Source of the DNA: Corynebacterium suranareeae
Lineage (GTDB): Bacteria; Actinomycetota; Actinomycetes; Mycobacteriales; Mycobacteriaceae
Length of the DNA stretch: 64,000 nt
Assembly (NCBI RefSeq): GCF_002355155.1
Contig: NZ_AP017369.1
Span: 62,001-126,000 of the forward strand
Direction: 5' to 3'
Below are positions 1 to 9,009 of the stretch, piece after piece. The translations under genes and the position numbers were made by a program. Under the pieces are notes generated by a model that was not told the origin of the DNA, searched no databases, and was given only the letters and a program-made list of their open reading frames with translations. How positions within the stretch are numbered: position 1 is the first letter of the stretch; each line of letters starts with the position of its first letter.

Positions 1-85
1 AAATGCGCTGGTGACATGCACGAAAACACCTGTAGGGAAACACAAAGAGAACCAAGTTAGATTCAAGAATCAAGGAGCAACCCCC

Positions 86-1129
86 ATGACCGTCAAAGTG
101 AAAAATGAGCACCGGGTGTCAGGAGAGGAGAGACAAGAATTAGATGCCAGAGTAAGCCTTCATGAAACTGCCACCATTTCTAAGGTTGTTCCTTTGCGCA
201 ACTGGGGACTCTACGTGGTTTCCGCTGTTGTTATCTTCATTTTGGCGCAGTTGGTGTGGTCAGTGATCACCGTAGAGAACTACCGCTGGGATGTTTTTGC
301 CGAGTACTTCTTTAATGATGCGATCCTTCGTGGGCTTCGTTTGACGCTGACACTGACCGTCGTATCAATCGTTGGCGGTTTCGTTATTGGTGCGGTGCTC
401 GCACTATTTAGATTGTCATCATCTGTCATTCTGAATTCCGCAGCTTATGGGTATGTGTGGTTCTTCCGTTCTGTGCCATTGTTGGTGCAGATTCTGGTGT
501 GGTACAACCTGGGATATCTGTATCCAACTATTGGTTTGGGCACGCCTTTTACCACTAATCACTGGTTGTACGAGGTGGATACCACCTCGCTAATCTCTGC
601 TTTCTTTGCAGCTACTTTGGGGTTGACTCTGCACCAGGCAGCGTATTCTTCAGAAATTATCCGTGGCGGAATCCTTGCTGTGGATAGCGGTCAAACTGAA
701 GCTGCTGCAGCCTTGGGCATCCCTGCAACCAGGCGTTTTTTCAGAATTATCCTTCCGCAAGCTGCACGCTCCATTGTTCCCAACGCATTCAATGAGATCA
801 TCGGCCAGGTTAAGGGCACATCGGTGGTGTTTGTGGTTGCGCTACCGGAACTTTTCTACACAGTTCAGGTGATTTACAACCGCTCATCCACCCCAATTCC
901 AATGCTCATTGTGGCCGTGGCTTGGTACGCGCTGATCACCACCGCATTGTCCATTGTTCAATACTACGTGGAGCGCCACTATTCCAAGGGCACAGAACGC
1001 CAACTTCCACCGACGCCGTTACAACGAGTGCGCACCTGGACAGTTAAAACTTGGCGGTCGCTGGATGATCAAAACTCAAGCGGCACCAGCGACCTGAGAA
1101 CTTCTGACAAGAAAGTGCAACGACGATGA
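86..1129 (+). CDS. Amino-acid ABC transporter permease (HisM/GlnP type)
   Basis: Membrane subunit of a polar amino-acid importer, 347 residues. After a charged cytoplasmic N-terminus of about 45 residues come membrane segments (first near LYVVSAVVIFILAQ) and, around residues 205-230, the EAA loop (EAAAALGIPATRRFFRIILP) that contacts the ATPase. The reading frame is open back to position 11, but I chose ATG 86 because AAGGAG at 72-77 lies eight bases before it. It overlaps the ATPase gene by ATGA, so the two are translationally coupled. The substrate cannot be read from sequence. The upstream part of the operon, if any, is outside the window. Confidence 0.88.
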   Translation: MTVKVKNEHRVSGEERQELDARVSLHETATISKVVPLRNWGLYVVSAVVIFILAQLVWSVITVENYRWDVFAEYFFNDAILRGLRLTLTLTVVSIVGGFVIGAVLALFRLSSSVILNSAAYGYVWFFRSVPLLVQILVWYNLGYLYPTIGLGTPFTTNHWLYEVDTTSLISAFFAATLGLTLHQAAYSSEIIRGGILAVDSGQTEAAAALGIPATRRFFRIILPQAARSIVPNAFNEIIGQVKGTSVVFVVALPELFYTVQVIYNRSSTPIPMLIVAVAWYALITTALSIVQYYVERHYSKGTERQLPPTPLQRVRTWTVKTWRSLDDQNSSGTSDLRTSDKKVQRR

Positions 1130-1908
1130 GCCAGTTAACCCAAACTCGCCAAGGTCTGGTGGAAATCACGAACGTCCATAAATTTTATGGTGAACACGAA
1201 GTCCTCAAAGATATCTCATTGACCATCAACCCCGGCGAAGTTGTTGCCCTGATCGGCCCTTCCGGCTCCGGAAAATCCACACTTTTAAGATCCATTAACC
1301 ATCTTGAAACCATTGATTCCGGATCCATCACCGTGGACGGCGAATACATCGGATACCGCCGAAAAGACGATATCTTGTACGAGCTTCCACAGCGCGAAGT
1401 CCTTCGGCGCAGGACACGTGTGGGCATTGTATTCCAAAACTTCAACCTATTTCCGCACCTCACAGCCTTAGACAACATCACAGAAGCGCCAATTGCGCTC
1501 AAGCGTCTCAACAAATCGGAAGCCCGCGTCAAAGCCCAAGAGCTTCTGGAATCCGTTGGGCTTGGTGATAAAGGCGACCATTATCCCCGCCAACTCTCGG
1601 GCGGCCAGCAGCAGCGCGTCGCCATCGCCCGCGCTCTAGCGCTCGAGCCGGATGTTATGCTTTTCGACGAACCGACCAGCGCCCTTGATCCTGAACTTGT
1701 CGGCGAGGTTTTAAGTGTCATCCGTTCCCTGGCGGACAGTGGCAAAACACTGATCATTGTCACCCACGAAATTTCATTTGCCAGGGAAGTCGCCGATCGC
1801 ATCATTTTCTTATCCGATGGCTCTCTCGTGGAGCAGGGATCTCCCGAAGAGGTTCTAGACCATCCACAACATGAGCGCACCCAAGCATTTATTAACAGCA
1901 TCCTTTAA
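1126..1908 (+). CDS. Amino-acid ABC transporter ATP-binding protein
   Basis: ATPase subunit (260 residues) for the permease at 86. Walker A GPSGSGKST at residues 44-52, Q-loop near VFQNFNLFPH, signature LSGGQQQRVAIARA from about residue 157, Walker B VMLFDEPTSALDP and the switch histidine in VTHE are all present, so it should be active. This is the GlnQ/HisP class of polar amino-acid transport ATPases. An insertion after the Walker A helix (YIGYRRKDDILYELPQREV) is somewhat longer than in GlnQ. ATGA overlap with the permease and a short gap to the binding protein indicate one operon. Confidence 0.93.
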   Translation: MSQLTQTRQGLVEITNVHKFYGEHEVLKDISLTINPGEVVALIGPSGSGKSTLLRSINHLETIDSGSITVDGEYIGYRRKDDILYELPQREVLRRRTRVGIVFQNFNLFPHLTALDNITEAPIALKRLNKSEARVKAQELLESVGLGDKGDHYPRQLSGGQQQRVAIARALALEPDVMLFDEPTSALDPELVGEVLSVIRSLADSGKTLIIVTHEISFAREVADRIIFLSDGSLVEQGSPEEVLDHPQHERTQAFINSIL

Positions 1909-1941
1909 CAAACCGTTCCAACAAAAAGAGGTAAAACAACC

Positions 1942-2943
1942 ATGTCACTAAGCAAGAAACAAACCGGAGTCGCAATCGGAGCAGCTGCACTGGCAGTCGT
2001 TATAGCAGGTGGAATCACTGCAGCCATCGTGAGTGGTGGAGGTGAATCAAATGCGGTAGCGGCAGAAACAACAGCAGCCGATGGATTTGATCTCACCTCC
2101 CAAAATGCTGCAGAACGGCCTCGCTTAGACAAGGTAGATGAAGCAGTCCAAGCCCTGGAGGAGAGCGGTTTCCAACCCATTGAAGAAGGAAAGCTCACTG
2201 TCGCGACGACCGGTGGTGCCGCACCACTGAGTATTTTCGCATCGGATGACAACTCCACTTTGATCGGAAGCGAAGTTGATTTTGCCCAACTAATCGCAGA
2301 TGGATTGGGCTTGGAGTTCAATCCGGTCGCCGTGAGCTGGGCAGATTGGCCTCTGGGTGTGTCTTCTGGAAAATATGACATCGTGGCTTCAAATGTCACG
2401 GTGACGGAAGAACGCCTCGATATTTTTGATATTGCCAGCTACCGGGTAGACCTGTTGGGATTCTATGTGGCTAAAGACAGTGACATTGAGAAAATCGAGT
2501 CCGCGGAAGACATTGAGGGACTAAAGATTGTTGTGGGATCTGGAACTAACCAAGAAGAAGTCCTGCTGCGTTGGAATGACGAACTAGAAGCGGAAGGTAA
2601 GCAACCTGCAGAATTGGCATACTACGATGACCAAGCCGCAGCACAGTTGGCACTGCAATCTGGCCGAGTGGATGCTACGTTCGGACCGAACGCGATGGGA
2701 GCTTTCGGTGCAGTGAACACCGGCGAAACCAAGCTTGCAGGCCTTGTTCCAGGTGGATGGCCACAGACAGCCAACATCGGTGCGACTACCAAGAAAGACA
2801 ATGGGTTAATTGAACCTATCGCCATTGTTCTGGAACATGCACTTGAAAGCGGTGCTTATGATGAAGTGCTGCAACGTTGGGCGTTGGAGGATGAAGCGGT
2901 AGACACCATTGAAATTAACCCTCCGGGACTGCCTCGTCAGTAG
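1942..2943 (+). CDS. Amino-acid ABC transporter substrate-binding protein
   Basis: Solute-binding protein (333 residues, SBP_bac_3 family) of the transporter encoded just upstream. The N-terminus has a positively charged start and a hydrophobic stretch (about residues 9-32), then a linker and the binding fold starting near GKLTVATTGG. There is no lipobox cysteine after the hydrophobic stretch, so the protein is probably held by an uncleaved N-terminal anchor or secreted, rather than lipid-anchored as usual for Gram-positive binding proteins. AAAAGAGG lies shortly before ATG 1942. Substrate unknown; a polar or sulfur amino acid is possible from the neighbouring locus but not shown. Confidence 0.88.
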   Translation: MSLSKKQTGVAIGAAALAVVIAGGITAAIVSGGGESNAVAAETTAADGFDLTSQNAAERPRLDKVDEAVQALEESGFQPIEEGKLTVATTGGAAPLSIFASDDNSTLIGSEVDFAQLIADGLGLEFNPVAVSWADWPLGVSSGKYDIVASNVTVTEERLDIFDIASYRVDLLGFYVAKDSDIEKIESAEDIEGLKIVVGSGTNQEEVLLRWNDELEAEGKQPAELAYYDDQAAAQLALQSGRVDATFGPNAMGAFGAVNTGETKLAGLVPGGWPQTANIGATTKKDNGLIEPIAIVLEHALESGAYDEVLQRWALEDEAVDTIEINPPGLPRQ

Positions 2944-2946
2944 ATG

Positions 2947-2986
2947 CTTTAAGAGGTTCCCAATATGAACCGGGAAACTCTTAAAG
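2947..2986 (+). terminator. Hairpin after the amino-acid ABC operon
   Basis: Fifteen-base arms CTTTAAGAGGTTCCC and GGGAAACTCTTAAAG pair with a single mismatch around a ten-base loop. It begins three bases after the stop codon of the binding protein. No T run follows, so it may act as an RNA stabiliser or a weak terminator. Confidence 0.55.
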
Positions 2987-3043
2987 GCCTGGAGGGACGA
3001 TTTTAGCGAGGCCACTTCTTCAGCTCTTTACTTTATTTCACCT

Positions 3044-3164
3044 GGCGACCAAGAAGATCTCTGGAAAAGGCAAGCTTGGTCAGATATGGCGTTTTCCAGC
3101 CCGTCAAAATTGCGGTGGCGACCAAGAATCTTTGGTGTACTCATGGATTTGGTCGTATATGCCG
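3044..3164. repeat. Decayed 73-bp tandem duplication in a non-coding gap
   Basis: The gap 2944-3303 has no credible gene. Within it GGCGACCAAGAA occurs at 3044 and 3117, and TTGGTC-NN-ATATG-N-CG at 3076 and 3149. Both pairs are exactly 73 bases apart, which points to an old, diverged tandem duplication. Function unknown. Confidence 0.5.
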
Positions 3165-3253
3165 GTCTTGGAAACTACCTCGTCCAGACCGATATTTTAA
3201 GGACTGACTTTTGGAGAAAAAGAAACTGGTCATCCTTAAACTTTTGAAAAAAC

Positions 3254-3295
3254 CTTAAAGCCCCAACCTGCTCAGATTCAGATTGGGGCTTTAAG
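3254..3295 (-). terminator. Terminator of the DUF1684 gene
   Basis: Perfect 13-bp stem (CTTAAAGCCCCAA / TTGGGGCTTTAAG) with a 16-base loop, directly after the stop of the minus-strand gene that ends at 3304. On the minus strand it is followed by a T-rich tract (GTTTTTTC), as in intrinsic terminators. Confidence 0.8.
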
Positions 3296-3303
3296 AAGTA
3301 GAG

Positions 3304-4080
3304 CTAGTTATGCTCCACCCATTTTTCGCCGGCTTCAATTGCAATGCCAAGAACATTGGCTTTGGTGGGAGTGGGGCAAAGGAAATGCTCGCTGAAGGCA
3401 AAGGGTGGAAGCCAGGTGCGGTTGAAGTCGATGAAGGTGTCGCCCTGCGCATCTGGGTAGCCCAAGCTGATGTTGCGGAATCTGTGCACGCCGTTGGCGG
3501 TTGATGCGTCGGTGAATACGGCACTAAATGAAGATCCGTTGTCGGTGACTTGAAGTTTGTATGTAGAGCCATTGATGGGGAAGTGAATCCATCCGGCGGT
3601 TGTGGTTGGGATGATGCGGCCGTCGGCGGAAAGAACATCGACAAGCTTGGTGTCGGCTTCAAATGTTGCTGGCACAATCCACTTTTGGGAAGGTTCAAAT
3701 GTGGCGATGCCTTGGAAGGTTTGGCGGGATAGGGCGTTGCGGTTAAAAGCACGAATTGCGAGGTTGCCTTGGCGTTCAATGGCGGTGAGGAGGACTTCGC
3801 CGTCATCAATTTTGTCGCCTGGCTGCAGCTGAATAGTGCCGGTGGTGGAGTACGGCTGGGGTAGTCCCTCACCAGTTAGTCCGTTAGCGGAGTTGAACCA
3901 TTTTCCGGGAATTCCAGGAAACTCCTCGGCACCATCGTGGGTGGAAGCAGTCACCCAGAATGTGCCAATTAGCGCTGTGGGGCCAGTTGCTTCAACAGCT
4001 TTTGCTTCGCGTTCTTTGTGCCAGAGTTCCCATGCTTGTGTGTTGAGTTCTGGAACTGTTTGGGTGAGTGGTTTGTTCAT
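3304..4080 (-). CDS. DUF1684 domain protein
   Basis: 258-residue cytoplasmic protein without signal peptide or membrane segments. It has the DUF1684 architecture: a C-terminal half with the pattern LQVTDNGSS...VFTDASTANGVHRFRNISL and FIDFNRTWLPPFAFSEHFLCPTPTKAN. The family has no established biochemical role that I know of. The gene is divergent from a large putative sulfur operon, and a McbR-type palindrome lies 79 bases upstream of its start, so it is probably co-regulated with it. Start ATG 4080 is preceded by GGAG (AAGGAGCCCCAC). It ends at a strong hairpin terminator. Confidence 0.8.
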   Translation of the reverse strand: MNKPLTQTVPELNTQAWELWHKEREAKAVEATGPTALIGTFWVTASTHDGAEEFPGIPGKWFNSANGLTGEGLPQPYSTTGTIQLQPGDKIDDGEVLLTAIERQGNLAIRAFNRNALSRQTFQGIATFEPSQKWIVPATFEADTKLVDVLSADGRIIPTTTAGWIHFPINGSTYKLQVTDNGSSFSAVFTDASTANGVHRFRNISLGYPDAQGDTFIDFNRTWLPPFAFSEHFLCPTPTKANVLGIAIEAGEKWVEHN

Positions 4081-4158
4081 GTGGGGCTCCTTGAGATGGG
4101 TGTGCAGGCTGCGCTAAAAGTTGGCCAAAATTCACTGGACTATTATGTTCAAAAATTA

Positions 4159-4174
4159 TAGACCAAGCGGTCTA
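4159..4174. promoter_or_regulatory. McbR-type operator upstream of the DUF1684 gene
   Basis: TAGACCAAGCGGTCTA is a perfect TAGAC-N6-GTCTA inverted repeat. This is the published consensus for McbR, the TetR-type repressor of sulfur and methionine metabolism in C. glutamicum. It lies between the divergent DUF1684 gene and the monooxygenase/ABC operon, closer to the former. That McbR binds here is inferred. Confidence 0.75.
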
Positions 4175-4336
4175 TATACTAACTAAAAATACCAATAACC
4201 ACGCTCCTCTAAAAGTGAAAAATGACACCATGTCTTTTTGTGTCAATTCACAAAAACTCACTCTACCTGCATTTACTAAAAATAATTGACAGGATAAGTC
4301 TCTTATATCCACCATGAATATTAGTATTGATCTATT

Positions 4337-4352
4337 TAGACTGAGCGGTCTA
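4337..4352. promoter_or_regulatory. McbR-type operator upstream of the sulfur operon
   Basis: TAGACTGAGCGGTCTA, a second TAGAC-N6-GTCTA palindrome, 48 bases before ATG 4401. The six spacer bases are similar to those of the first copy. A further inverted pair GGATA-N9-TATCC (4292-4310) sits just upstream and could be a site for a second regulator; that part is weak. Confidence 0.75.
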
Positions 4353-4400
4353 GGGTCTTGTGGGTAAGGAACAATAGACTCACAAAATTAGAAGGCCATC

Positions 4401-5438
4401 ATGACAACCATTGACCGCGCCGGGATTATTTCTCCGGGCAGTTTCTCCGCTGAAGATCCGCACAGTGGACTTGATCAAACACTTGAACTTTTTAACTATG
4501 CGGAAGAGCTTGGTTTCCAAACCGCGGGTATTAGGCAGCGCCATTTAGAGCGTGGATCTTCGTCGGCTTTGACGTTTTTAGCGGCTGCTACGCAAAGAAC
4601 TAATCGCATTACGTTGGAAACCAATGTGGTTCCGTTGGGCTATGAGGTGCCTTTCCGTTTAGCTGAGGATTTCTCCACGGTGGCGGCGTTGTCCAATGGT
4701 CGTCTTGCGGTGGGTATTAGTACTTCGGCTCCTCATAATGAGCTGTTGAGTTCGCTTAATCGCACGGACGCATCAGAATCTACTGATGCTTATGAACTTA
4801 TTGAACGTTTCCTTGAGGCACTTCGTGGCCAGGAACTTTCAGAGGAAATACTGCCCACTCCTTATGGGGCATTGCATAAGCCTTCGTTGCATCCGCATCT
4901 TCCAGAGTTGATCGATAACGTGTGGTTGGGTGCAGGTTCGGATCGTTCTGCGGTGTGGGCTGCTCAGCATGGTTTGGCTATTTCTTTAGGAAATCTCACC
5001 AATGCTGTTGGCGATAAGGGCTTTGAGGAGTCGCAGCGGGCGAGGATCGATCAGTACCTCGACAATTTCAACGGAAAAAACGGACCCCGCGTCGCCGTAG
5101 AGCGCGTCATTCTTCCACTTGATTCAGCAACTTCAGAGCAAGTGGCACATTATCGCGCTTTCGCAGAATCTCGTTTAGAGCGGACTCGTGCACCGCAGGG
5201 TGAGCGCCGGACTGTGATTCAGCCGGATTTGATTGGTTCTGCAGAAGAGATCATTGATCTGCTGGCTAATGATCCATCATTTGATGGCCACACTGAGCTG
5301 CGCGTCTCCTTGCCATATGCGTTTGACCAGCAAGAATACCGCCAGATTATTGGTGATATCGCAGAGCTGGTCCTGCCAAAGCTCGCATGGAACCCAAGCA
5401 AGAACCCTTCTAAAACAGTCGAGTACGCCCGTGGCTAG
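4401..5438 (+). CDS. LLM-class flavin-dependent oxidoreductase
   Basis: 345-residue bacterial-luciferase-like monooxygenase, first gene of the long operon. It shows the family pattern of an N-terminal beta strand, a conserved region around FRLAEDFSTVAALSNGRLAVGI (about residues 88-110) and a C-terminal sequence RVSLPYAFDQQEYRQIIGDIAEL. LLM enzymes use reduced FMN to oxygenate carbon next to sulfur or nitrogen; in the C. glutamicum ssu/seu loci such enzymes release sulfite from sulfonates. A McbR-type operator upstream and the ABC importer downstream fit use of an organosulfur compound. GAAGG precedes ATG 4401. The exact substrate is unknown. Confidence 0.82.
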   Translation: MTTIDRAGIISPGSFSAEDPHSGLDQTLELFNYAEELGFQTAGIRQRHLERGSSSALTFLAAATQRTNRITLETNVVPLGYEVPFRLAEDFSTVAALSNGRLAVGISTSAPHNELLSSLNRTDASESTDAYELIERFLEALRGQELSEEILPTPYGALHKPSLHPHLPELIDNVWLGAGSDRSAVWAAQHGLAISLGNLTNAVGDKGFEESQRARIDQYLDNFNGKNGPRVAVERVILPLDSATSEQVAHYRAFAESRLERTRAPQGERRTVIQPDLIGSAEEIIDLLANDPSFDGHTELRVSLPYAFDQQEYRQIIGDIAELVLPKLAWNPSKNPSKTVEYARG

Positions 5439-6459
5439 GTTCGTTGCACTACGCATCGGGCAGGCAGTCCTGGTGACGTGGGTGGCGTATACCGCAGCAT
5501 TCTTCCTGCTCTACGCGTTGCCCAGTGATCCGATTTCTTTGCTGCTTGGTCCGGATGCTGTTGATGTTTCCCCAGAAGAACGTGCTGCGTTGGCTGCGCA
5601 ATATGGTTTTGATCAGCCACTGATCCAGCAGTACTTCCACGCACTTTTCAATCTGTTTAGAGGCGATCTTGGGTACTCCGTGCAGATGGGTGGGGCAGTG
5701 TCTGCGATTTTGGGCGAGGCTTTAGGTTCCACCATCCAGCTCGCAGCGTTGGGGTTGGTGTTCGCGGTGGTCTTCGGTTTGGGCATTGCGGTGGCGGCGA
5801 CGTATTTCCAGAATCCGTGGCTGCGTCAAACTTTGCTGTCGCTGCCGTCTTTGTCGGTGTCTATCCCAGCGTTTTGGTTCGGTTTGCTGCTGATTCAGGT
5901 GTTTTCTTTCCGCCTGCAGTGGTTCCCGGCGTTTTCTGCTACTGGGTTTGAATCAATGATTCTGCCGGCCATTACTCTCGCGTTGCCGACGAGTGCGATG
6001 ATCGCGCAGGTGTTTGCGCGCAGCTTGAACACGGCGCTGCATGAGCCATATTCGGCAACTGCTTTTGCCAAAGGCGCACCCAGAATTCGTGTGGTTCTAC
6101 ACCACGCCAGCAGAAATGCGCTGCTCCCGATGCTGACCATCACTGGTTTGGTGGTCGGCCAGCTGCTCAGCGGAACCGTGGTCACAGAGACTGTGTTCTC
6201 CCGACCTGGACTTGGCCGCGTTATTGCCACGGCGGTTTCTGGCCAAGATATCCCTGTTGTGTTGGGCGCGGTGTTGGTGGGTGCGGTGCTGTATTCGGGC
6301 ACCAACCTCATTGTTGATCTGTTGTATCCAGTTTTCGATCCGCGCCAGCGCGCACGCTTGGGCGAGCGCGGTGGAGGGAAGCGTCGACAAGCAATTCCTG
6401 CTCCGGTGTTTAAGCGCAGAAAGGACAAGGCGCATGACTTCAGTGATTACTCGGTCTAA
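5431..6459 (+). CDS. ABC transporter permease, DppB/OppB type
   Basis: 342-residue inner-membrane permease of the peptide/nickel/opine class: an N-terminal membrane helix (VALRIGQAVLVTWVAYTAAFFLLY), PSDP motif, and the EAA loop region AFAKGAPRIRVVLHHASRNALLPML, ending before a basic C-terminal tail. I placed the start at GTG 5431, which overlaps the end of the previous gene by eight bases; the same frame extends further upstream but lacks the family's N-terminus there. It should form a heterodimer with the product of the next gene. Confidence 0.88.
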   Translation: MARFVALRIGQAVLVTWVAYTAAFFLLYALPSDPISLLLGPDAVDVSPEERAALAAQYGFDQPLIQQYFHALFNLFRGDLGYSVQMGGAVSAILGEALGSTIQLAALGLVFAVVFGLGIAVAATYFQNPWLRQTLLSLPSLSVSIPAFWFGLLLIQVFSFRLQWFPAFSATGFESMILPAITLALPTSAMIAQVFARSLNTALHEPYSATAFAKGAPRIRVVLHHASRNALLPMLTITGLVVGQLLSGTVVTETVFSRPGLGRVIATAVSGQDIPVVLGAVLVGAVLYSGTNLIVDLLYPVFDPRQRARLGERGGGKRRQAIPAPVFKRRKDKAHDFSDYSV

Positions 6460-7330
6460 GCCTGCTGTGAAGCAGGAGGAAAAGCCGCAATTTACCAGCT
6501 CAAGCAGATGGGATCGGATCAGTTCTTCTAGTTTTGCCAAGCCCACGGTGATACTGGCGCTGCTGTGGCTGGCGATTATTGCGGTGTGGGCGCTTGCGCC
6601 GGTCCTGGTGACTTCGGGCGATCCGATTAGCGGAAATGTTGCCGAAAAGCTGCTGCCGCCAAGCGGTGAGCATTGGTTTGGCACCGATCAGCTGGGCCGC
6701 GATATTTTCACCCGCGTGGTGTACGGAACTGGCCTGACCGTAAAGGCAGTGCTGGTCGCGGTGGGTCTCGGATTCGCTGTCGGCGGCGTGCTGGGTGCGG
6801 TCGCTGGGTTTGTGGGCGGCTGGGTGGATGCGCTGTTCATGCGTATCGCGGATGTCCTACTGTCCATTCCAAGCCTGCTGCTATCGCTTGCGGTGATTGT
6901 TGCGCTGGGTTTCGGCACGGTGAACGTGGCGATCGCGGTGGGTATTGGCGCGGTGGCCTCAATTGCCCGCGTCATGCGCGCTGAAGTGCTGAAAGTGCGT
7001 AACAACCTCTACGTGGAGGCGGCTTATGCGGCGGGCGCGACGAAGTGGCGGGTGCTGTGGCGCCATGTGCTGCCGAACTCGCTGGGGCCGGTGATTGTGC
7101 TGGTCGTGCTCGAATTCGGCTCTGCGGTGCTGGCTATTTCCTCACTCAGCTTCCTGGGCTACGGCGCCCCGCCACCACAACCCGAATGGGGCGCGCTGGT
7201 CGCCCAAGGCCGCGACTACCTTGCAGCTCAAGGCTGGATTTCCACTATCCCCGGCCTCGTCATCACCCTCACCGTCCTATCCGTCAACCGACTATCCAAC
7301 GCCCTAAACAAGAATGGAGGAGCGCGATGA
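6434..7330 (+). CDS. ABC transporter permease, DppC/OppC type
   Basis: 298-residue partner permease. The typical DppC features follow the first membrane helix: an extracytoplasmic segment with HWFGTDQLGRDIFTRVVYG, then the transport domain with EAAYAAGATKWRVLWRHVLPNSLGPV as EAA loop, and the C-terminal FLGYGAPPPQPEWGALVAQG motif. ATG 6434 lies 26 bases inside the preceding gene. A longer open frame exists upstream but encodes nothing like the family. Its end overlaps the next gene by ATGA. Confidence 0.9.
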   Translation: MTSVITRSKPAVKQEEKPQFTSSSRWDRISSSSFAKPTVILALLWLAIIAVWALAPVLVTSGDPISGNVAEKLLPPSGEHWFGTDQLGRDIFTRVVYGTGLTVKAVLVAVGLGFAVGGVLGAVAGFVGGWVDALFMRIADVLLSIPSLLLSLAVIVALGFGTVNVAIAVGIGAVASIARVMRAEVLKVRNNLYVEAAYAAGATKWRVLWRHVLPNSLGPVIVLVVLEFGSAVLAISSLSFLGYGAPPPQPEWGALVAQGRDYLAAQGWISTIPGLVITLTVLSVNRLSNALNKNGGAR

Positions 7331-8994
7331 GCGAGCCACTGCTGAGCGTCAAAGATCTAAGCCTCAGCTACCGCACCAGGCATGGGCTTATCGACGCCGT
7401 CCGCCACGTTTCCTTCACCCTTTCGCGCGGCGAACGCCTAGCCCTAGTCGGCGAAAGCGGTTCCGGTAAATCCACTATCGCCTCCACGATCGTCGGGTTG
7501 CAGTCGAATAATTTGGTGATCAACGGTGGTAGCATTCGCTTCGGCGAGACTGAGCTGTTGGGGGCAAAACCCAGGCTGCTCAACAACTTCCGCGGACGCC
7601 ACATCGGCTTTGTTCCCCAAGATCCCAGTGTGTCCTTAAACCCAGTGCACCGCATCGGTGATCAGGTTGCTGAGGTGCTGAAACTCCACGGCTTGGCCGG
7701 AAAACACGATGCCGCGCAAGCTGCCGTGGAAGCCCTCGCCGCTGCTGGCATTGACCGACCTGAATACCGCGCCCGCCAATACCCACATGAACTTTCCGGC
7801 GGAATGCGCCAACGAGTCCTCATCGCGATCGGTGTGGTGGCGGAACCTTCACTACTGATTGCCGATGAACCCACCAGCGCCCTCGACGTGACGGTGCAAC
7901 ACAAAATCCTCAACAACATTGATCAACTCACATCAGAGAAGAACCTGGCCACACTACTGATCACCCATGATTTGGGAGTTGCTGCAGAACGTTCAGATCG
8001 CATCATCGTGTTGTCTAAAGGCCACATTGTTGAAGATGGAACACCAGCCCAGATCCTGGAAGCACCTGAACATCCTTATACCCGACAGTTGATCAGCGAT
8101 GCTCCGAGTCTGCATGCGGCAAGGAGAGTGGAGGTGGCGCCACGCTCTGAGAAGCCTGGCTTTGAGCGACCTGGCTTTGAGGCGGCGCATCCTCAGGCAG
8201 CTCTGGAACTCGTCGGAATTTCCAAACAGTTCTCCCTTCCTCGCGGCACAGGCCAATCCGGTGAGGTCATCAACGCACTCACGGATGTGTCTGTCACCAT
8301 CAACAAATCCACCACCTATGGCCTGGTGGGGGAGAGCGGTTCCGGAAAAACCACCCTCGGCAGAATCGCGTTGCGGCTTGAGGATCCCACCGCAGGTCAT
8401 GTCATTTTGGGTGGCGAGGACATTACCGAAGCGCGCGGAAAAACACTTCGGGAACTGCGCCGACGAATCCAAGTGGTGCAACAGAACCCTTATGCATCCC
8501 TTAATCCGCGCATGACCATTGCACAAAATATTTATGAGCCACTGTCCGCATTCGGTGAAGGCAACCGAAAAACTAAGCATGCGCGAGCACTGGAATTACT
8601 TGACCAGGTGATGCTCCCCAGCAACGTCGCCGAACGAACCCCCGAGGGGTTAAGTGGAGGTCAACGCCAGCGCGTAGCCATTGCTAGAGCCTTGGCGTTG
8701 AGCCCAGAGGTGTTGATTCTGGATGAGCCGGTCTCTGCACTAGATGTCACCGTCCAGGCTCAAATCTTGGATCTGCTCGTTGACTTACAAAAAGAACACG
8801 ATCTGGCATACCTCTTTATCTCCCATGACCTTGCTGTGGTGCGCGATATCGCCCATGAAGTGGGCGTGATCCGGTTTGGCGAACTAGTTGAAGAAGCGGA
8901 TGCCATCTCAGTTTTTGAACGACCGCAGCATGAATACACCCAGGAATTACTCGGTGCGATCCCGATGCTTCCTCACCCATCAACCGTTATTTAA
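7327..8994 (+). CDS. Fused double ATPase of a peptide-type ABC importer (DppD-DppF fusion)
   Basis: 555 residues with two complete ATP-binding domains in one chain. Domain 1: Walker A GESGSGKST at residues 42-50, signature LSGGMRQRVLIAIG near 157, Walker B LLIADEPTSALD. Domain 2: Walker A GESGSGKTT near 335, signature LSGGQRQRVAIARAL near 442, Walker B VLILDEPVSALD. Both have the HPYTRQL/HEYTQEL-like oligopeptide transporter ends. A short linker with a repeated PGFE motif joins them. This fused form is common in actinobacterial nickel/peptide/opine importers. Start ATG overlaps the permease stop. Confidence 0.93.
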   Translation: MSEPLLSVKDLSLSYRTRHGLIDAVRHVSFTLSRGERLALVGESGSGKSTIASTIVGLQSNNLVINGGSIRFGETELLGAKPRLLNNFRGRHIGFVPQDPSVSLNPVHRIGDQVAEVLKLHGLAGKHDAAQAAVEALAAAGIDRPEYRARQYPHELSGGMRQRVLIAIGVVAEPSLLIADEPTSALDVTVQHKILNNIDQLTSEKNLATLLITHDLGVAAERSDRIIVLSKGHIVEDGTPAQILEAPEHPYTRQLISDAPSLHAARRVEVAPRSEKPGFERPGFEAAHPQAALELVGISKQFSLPRGTGQSGEVINALTDVSVTINKSTTYGLVGESGSGKTTLGRIALRLEDPTAGHVILGGEDITEARGKTLRELRRRIQVVQQNPYASLNPRMTIAQNIYEPLSAFGEGNRKTKHARALELLDQVMLPSNVAERTPEGLSGGQRQRVAIARALALSPEVLILDEPVSALDVTVQAQILDLLVDLQKEHDLAYLFISHDLAVVRDIAHEVGVIRFGELVEEADAISVFERPQHEYTQELLGAIPMLPHPSTVI

Positions 8995-9009
8995 AGGACA
9001 ACTTTTAAC

